Shown here piece after piece: positions 46,479 to 49,539 of a DNA stretch of 49,539 nt. The notes under the pieces are model-generated. The model saw only the letters and a list, made by a program, of their open reading frames with translations, had not been told where the DNA came from and did not search any database. A program made the translations under genes and the position numbers. The number at the start of each line of letters is the position of its first letter. Position 1 is the stretch's first letter. This stretch comes from Bacteroidaceae bacterium (GTDB lineage: Bacteria > Bacteroidota > Bacteroidia > Bacteroidales > Bacteroidaceae), in the NCBI GenBank assembly GCA_900752815.1, contig CAADWS010000207.1:1-49539 (forward strand), written 5' to 3'.

Positions 46479-47399
46479 TCAGAGCAGGAGCGTGAGCAGC
46501 GGAATGCTGAAAATGGAGAGCAGGGTACTGATGAAAATGCCCTGCGCCATGAGGCGCTCGTCCTTGCCGTAGCGCAGGCAGAACATGATGCCGTTGGCAG
46601 CCACGGGCATGCCGCTGAGCACAACGGCCACGTTGGTTACGGTTTCGTCGAAACCGATGGTGCGGAAGACGTAAAGCACCAGTATGGGCACAATGAGCAG
46701 CTTGAAGGCCGACATGGTGTAGACAAAGCGGTTGCCCGCCATGTCGCGCAGCGGAATCTGGCTGAGGGTGGCGCCGATGATAATCAGCGCGCTGGGGATG
46801 GTCATGTCGCCCAGCAGATGGAACCATTCGGCTACATCGGGCGGCGTTTGCAGCTTGAAGAAGGCCAGCACGACGGCCAGGATGGCGGCCAGCACGCAGG
46901 GCGAGAGGATGAGGCGGAGACGGAAGGCCTCGCGCATGCCGCCGCGGCGCGAAATGAATTCATCGCCAATGGTGAAAATCAGCAGGTTGAACGGAATGGT
47001 AAGCACTGAGCCGTAGAAAACGGCACGTTCGCCGAAGATGGCCGCCAGCACGGGGAAGCCGATGAAGGTGACGTTGCCGAAGGACAGCATGAAGCGCAAC
47101 AGCCCGCGCCTGAAGTCGTCAAGGTGCCAAATGGCCGTTACCAGATAGGCGCCGCCGATGAGGATGACATAGTTGAGCACGGAAACGAGCAGCAGCTGCA
47201 CGATTTCGTCCGTTTCGAAGATAAGCCCCTCACCCATGACGGAGGAAAGGATGAGGCAGGGGGCGGTCACGTTGAGCACGAAAATGGACATGTTACGGTT
47301 CATGTCCTTGACCCACCATCCGCGGCGGGCAGCCAGATAGCCGATGATGACGACTCCGAAAATCATCAGCATTTTAACGACAATGTGATAGTAGTCCAT
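46479..47399 (-). CDS. AEC family transporter (auxin efflux carrier-like permease)
   Basis: A 306-aa membrane protein with about ten transmembrane segments, matching the auxin efflux carrier family of organic anion or amino acid permeases. Typical features are the N-terminal hydrophobic helix with IGYLAARRGWW, the conserved core segment FGNVTFIGFPVLAAIFGERAV, and the second-half repeat GDMTIPSALIIIGATLS and VLSGMPVAANGI. The length is standard. Substrate unknown. Confidence 0.87.
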   Translation of the reverse strand: MDYYHIVVKMLMIFGVVIIGYLAARRGWWVKDMNRNMSIFVLNVTAPCLILSSVMGEGLIFETDEIVQLLLVSVLNYVILIGGAYLVTAIWHLDDFRRGLLRFMLSFGNVTFIGFPVLAAIFGERAVFYGSVLTIPFNLLIFTIGDEFISRRGGMREAFRLRLILSPCVLAAILAVVLAFFKLQTPPDVAEWFHLLGDMTIPSALIIIGATLSQIPLRDMAGNRFVYTMSAFKLLIVPILVLYVFRTIGFDETVTNVAVVLSGMPVAANGIMFCLRYGKDERLMAQGIFISTLLSIFSIPLLTLLL

Positions 47400-47436
47400 G
47401 ATAAACGGTTACAGATGAATTTGGATGATTCGGGTG

Positions 47437-47444
47437 CAAAGTTA
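47437..47444 (-). promoter_or_regulatory. Candidate -7 element for the AEC transporter gene
   Basis: Minus strand reads TAACTTTG, matching TAnnTTTG, 38 bp before the start at 47399. No -33 TTG seen. The 360-bp divergent region 47400-47759 otherwise holds the thioredoxin promoter and no gene or array. Confidence 0.45.
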
Positions 47445-47602
47445 CGATTTTGCGTCGGGACATGTTGCGTGTTGCGGGTCTTTTGCGCGGGCCGTGGCGG
47501 GTTTTTCTGCCGAAGGGCGGTGCAGCACCACCTGTCGTCGCCCGATGCGGGGCGCCACGGGGGTGGTATAGATTTTGTCAATACCGGTATAGTTGCAGTC
47601 TG

Positions 47603-47633
47603 TTGTTGGCGTCGCGGCTTCTTCCTACTTTTG
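47603..47633 (+). promoter_or_regulatory. Promoter of the thioredoxin gene
   Basis: TTG (47603-47605), a 20-bp gap, then TACTTTTG (47626-47633), an excellent match to the Bacteroidota consensus. Transcription would start near 47640, giving a leader of about 120 nt before the ATG at 47760. Confidence 0.65.
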
Positions 47634-47759
47634 CATCAGCAACGGGGGACAGGATGCGGCACCGCCGCTCTGCACCGGCCGGGCGGACCGCAGGCCGGAA
47701 GCATCTCCCCGAAGCATAAGCATTGTTTGAGTAAACTAAAGTAAAGAAAGGAAAACAAA

Positions 47760-48116
47760 ATGGGAGCTATACATTTATCGAAAGCAGATTTTCTGAACCG
47801 CGTGCACAACTACGAAACCAATGGCGGCAACTGGCACTTTGAAGGCGACAAGCCCATGCTGCTCGACTTCTATGCCAGTTGGTGCGGGCCCTGCAAGGCG
47901 CTTTCGCCGGTCATCGACAGTCTGGCCGACGAATATGCCGGCCGCGTGGATGTGTACAAGGTGAATGTCGATGAAGAAGAGGAACTGGCTGCTTTCTTCG
48001 GCGTGCGCAGCATCCCGACGCTGGTATTCGCCTCGCCGACGGAAGAACCGAAAATATCGGTAGGGGCCATGTCGCGCGACGCGCTCAAGGCCACTCTCGA
48101 CAACCTGTTGGGGTGA
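47760..48116 (+). CDS. Thioredoxin
   Basis: A 118-aa cytoplasmic thiol-disulfide oxidoreductase. The redox centre is C42-G-P-C45 in FYASWCGPCKAL. The conserved cis-proline is in RSIPTLVF. The N-terminus (MGAIHLSKADFLNRV) has no signal peptide. The flavodiiron protein gene follows after a terminator; both fit protection against oxidative or nitrosative stress, but they are separate transcription units. Confidence 0.93.
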   Translation: MGAIHLSKADFLNRVHNYETNGGNWHFEGDKPMLLDFYASWCGPCKALSPVIDSLADEYAGRVDVYKVNVDEEEELAAFFGVRSIPTLVFASPTEEPKISVGAMSRDALKATLDNLLG

Positions 48117-48129
48117 AAAAACAAACGAC

Positions 48130-48166
48130 CTGCGGGAACCGGAACAGACGGTCCCCGCAGTTTTTT
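48130..48166 (+). terminator. Terminator after the thioredoxin gene
   Basis: CTGCGGGAACC (48130-48140) pairs with GGTCCCCGCAG (48150-48160) with one mismatch, followed by six T. It lies 13 bp after the stop. Confidence 0.8.
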
Positions 48167-48231
48167 ATGCTTTTTCCGCTCTTTTTCCGTTCCTTCCTGA
48201 AAGGAAAAATGGCAGTGTTCCGGAAAAATGC

Positions 48232-48239
48232 TAATTTTG
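48232..48239 (+). promoter_or_regulatory. Candidate -7 element for the flavodiiron protein gene
   Basis: TAATTTTG matches TAnnTTTG, 32 bp before the ATG at 48272. The -33 element is not clear. Confidence 0.45.
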
Positions 48240-48271
48240 CGGCGGAACAGTAACTTGAAAAAAGTACAGCA

Positions 48272-49459
48272 ATGAAAATCAAGGAAGATATCTACTATGT
48301 AGGCGTGAACGACCGCGTGAAGCATCGCTTTGAGGGCCTGTGGCTCCTGCCCATGGGCGTATCGTATAATGCCTACCTGATTGCCGATGAGGACAAGGTG
48401 GCACTTGTCGACACGGTGGACAGCGTGTTTTTCGCTGAGTTTCTTGACCATATCCATGAAGCCATCGGCGACCGGCCGATTGACTATCTGGTTATCAACC
48501 ATATGGAGCCGGACCATTCAGGCAGCATTGCGCTCCTGCGCAAATACTATCCCGGTGTGAAACTGGTGGGCAACAAGAAAACCTTCGAGATGGTGAAGGG
48601 TTTCTATGGCGAACCGACCGACGGCGACCTGCTGGTGGCCGAAGGTTCCACACTCTCGCTGGGCCGGCGTACGCTGCGCTTCCATCTGGCGCCGATGCTG
48701 CACTGGCCGGAAACGATGGTGACATATGAAACAACGGAGGGAATCCTCTTTTCCGGCGACGCCTTCGGCTGCTTCGGCGCACTGAACGGCGCCGTGCTGG
48801 ATACGCAAATGGACACTGCGCCCTACTGGAGCGAAATGGAGCGCTATTATGCTGCAATTCTGGGCGGATATGACCGTCCGGTGCAGATGGCGCTGAAGAA
48901 GTTGGGCGCGTTGGAAATCAACATGATTTGTTCGACACACGGTCCTGTGTGGACAGAGCAGGCCAGCCGTGCCATTGAACTGTACCGCCGTTTGAGCGCC
49001 GGAGAAACAAAGCCCGGACTGGTGGTGTGCTACGGTTCGATGTACGGCAACACGCAGCGGGTGGCCGAAGCCGTGGCACAGGGCGCGGCCGAAGCCGGTT
49101 TGCGAAAGGTGATTGTGCACAATCTCAGTGTGAGTCAGCCTTCCTTTGTGCTGGCCGACATTTTCCGTTACCGCGGACTGGCTGTGGGCGGGCCTACCTA
49201 TAATGGCGGACTTTTCCCCGTAGTGGACGATTTGCTGGAACGGCTGTCACACCGCAGTGTGGCCCATCATGTGCTCGGCTGCTTCGGAGGGCACACCTGG
49301 AGTGCGCAGACGGCGCGCTGCATAGCCGAATATAATGAAAAGATGGGCATGCAGCTGATTGGCGACCCGCTGGAATGGAAGCAGGGAGCCGGGCAGGATG
49401 TGATCCAGAAGGCCCGTGAACTGGGACGCCAGCTGGCCGAGGCGCAGTTGTGCGACTGA
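48272..49459 (+). CDS. Flavodiiron protein (A-type flavoprotein, FprA-like)
   Basis: A 395-aa cytoplasmic enzyme reducing O2 to water or NO to N2O, protecting anaerobes. Residues 1-250 form a metallo-beta-lactamase-like domain with the diiron ligands H77, E79, D81 and H82 (NHMEPDHSGS), then a His in APMLHWPE, the Asp in FSGDAFGCFG and the His in ICSTHGPVW. Residues about 255-395 are a flavodoxin domain (LVVCYGSMYGNTQRVA binds FMN phosphate). No C-terminal rubredoxin extension is present. About 80 bp follow its stop at the window edge, with an unfinished GC-rich repeat that may be a terminator. Confidence 0.93.
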   Translation: MKIKEDIYYVGVNDRVKHRFEGLWLLPMGVSYNAYLIADEDKVALVDTVDSVFFAEFLDHIHEAIGDRPIDYLVINHMEPDHSGSIALLRKYYPGVKLVGNKKTFEMVKGFYGEPTDGDLLVAEGSTLSLGRRTLRFHLAPMLHWPETMVTYETTEGILFSGDAFGCFGALNGAVLDTQMDTAPYWSEMERYYAAILGGYDRPVQMALKKLGALEINMICSTHGPVWTEQASRAIELYRRLSAGETKPGLVVCYGSMYGNTQRVAEAVAQGAAEAGLRKVIVHNLSVSQPSFVLADIFRYRGLAVGGPTYNGGLFPVVDDLLERLSHRSVAHHVLGCFGGHTWSAQTARCIAEYNEKMGMQLIGDPLEWKQGAGQDVIQKARELGRQLAEAQLCD

Positions 49460-49539
49460 CCTCTTGCGGCAGCGCCCGCAGCAGGCCCGGGAGCCTGAAA
49501 GAAACAGCGAGGGGCGCCGACGGTGATTTCCGTCGGCGC

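Overview
The window looks like chromosomal DNA from a GC-rich member of the Bacteroidales (Bacteroidota). The evidence is: several upstream regions with a TTG / TAnnTTTG promoter pattern; a one-protein hybrid two-component sensor (propeller, kinase, receiver, AraC domain); secreted host-glycan hydrolases (GH84, GH38, GH2, GH33) and a Ser-type sulfatase; Bacteroidota-style lipoproteins; and periplasmic tricorn and DPP peptidases. I cannot name a genus. I see no rRNA, tRNA, CRISPR array, insertion sequence, phage gene or origin.

Layout. 0.2-3.5 kb: GH84 hexosaminidase and a frameshifted sulfatase, both +. 3.8-7.1 kb (-): a C26-M19 fusion hydrolase, a glutaminyl cyclase lipoprotein and SufE. 7.6-11 kb (+): a TrmH-type methyltransferase, then two glycosyltransferases and recX. 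11-14.7 kb (+): a TPP riboswitch with its own terminator ahead of thiS-thiE-thiG-thiH-thiF. 15-26 kb (-): the hybrid sensor, GH38 mannosidase, a small zinc peptidase and aspartate ammonia-lyase. 26-30 kb (-): GH2 beta-galactosidase. 30.5-31.3 kb (+): a short DAHP synthase. 31.6-37.5 kb (-): tricorn protease homologue and a large lipoprotein. 37.8-40.1 kb (+): DPP-type S9 peptidase. 40.4-47.4 kb (-): GH33 sialidase, flotillin-like FloA, an acyltransferase and an AEC transporter. 47.7-49.5 kb (+): thioredoxin and a flavodiiron protein.

The most unusual signal is a family of seven intergenic arrays, at about 1, 7.4, 15.0, 19.5, 31.4, 40.2 and 46.4 kb. Each array is built from 21-bp cells: a 15-bp motif (consensus CTAAAGTACTGACAG or CGAAAGTAAGGACTG) plus six pure A/T bases. 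All 28 cells I can place sit on an exact 21-bp grid inside their array. This holds even when neighbouring cells are in opposite orientation, because the 11-bp core always fills the same 11 positions of the cell. Complete arrays usually have four cells, and no array overlaps a gene. The pattern suggests a helically phased multi-site protein-binding element with intrinsic curvature. I do not recognise it as a named repeat family.

Functionally the window combines host-glycan foraging (hexosaminidase, sulfatase, mannosidase, galactosidase and sialidase, with an adjacent sensor), peptide breakdown (tricorn, DPP, zinc peptidase, dipeptidase), thiamine thiazole synthesis under TPP control, and housekeeping functions.
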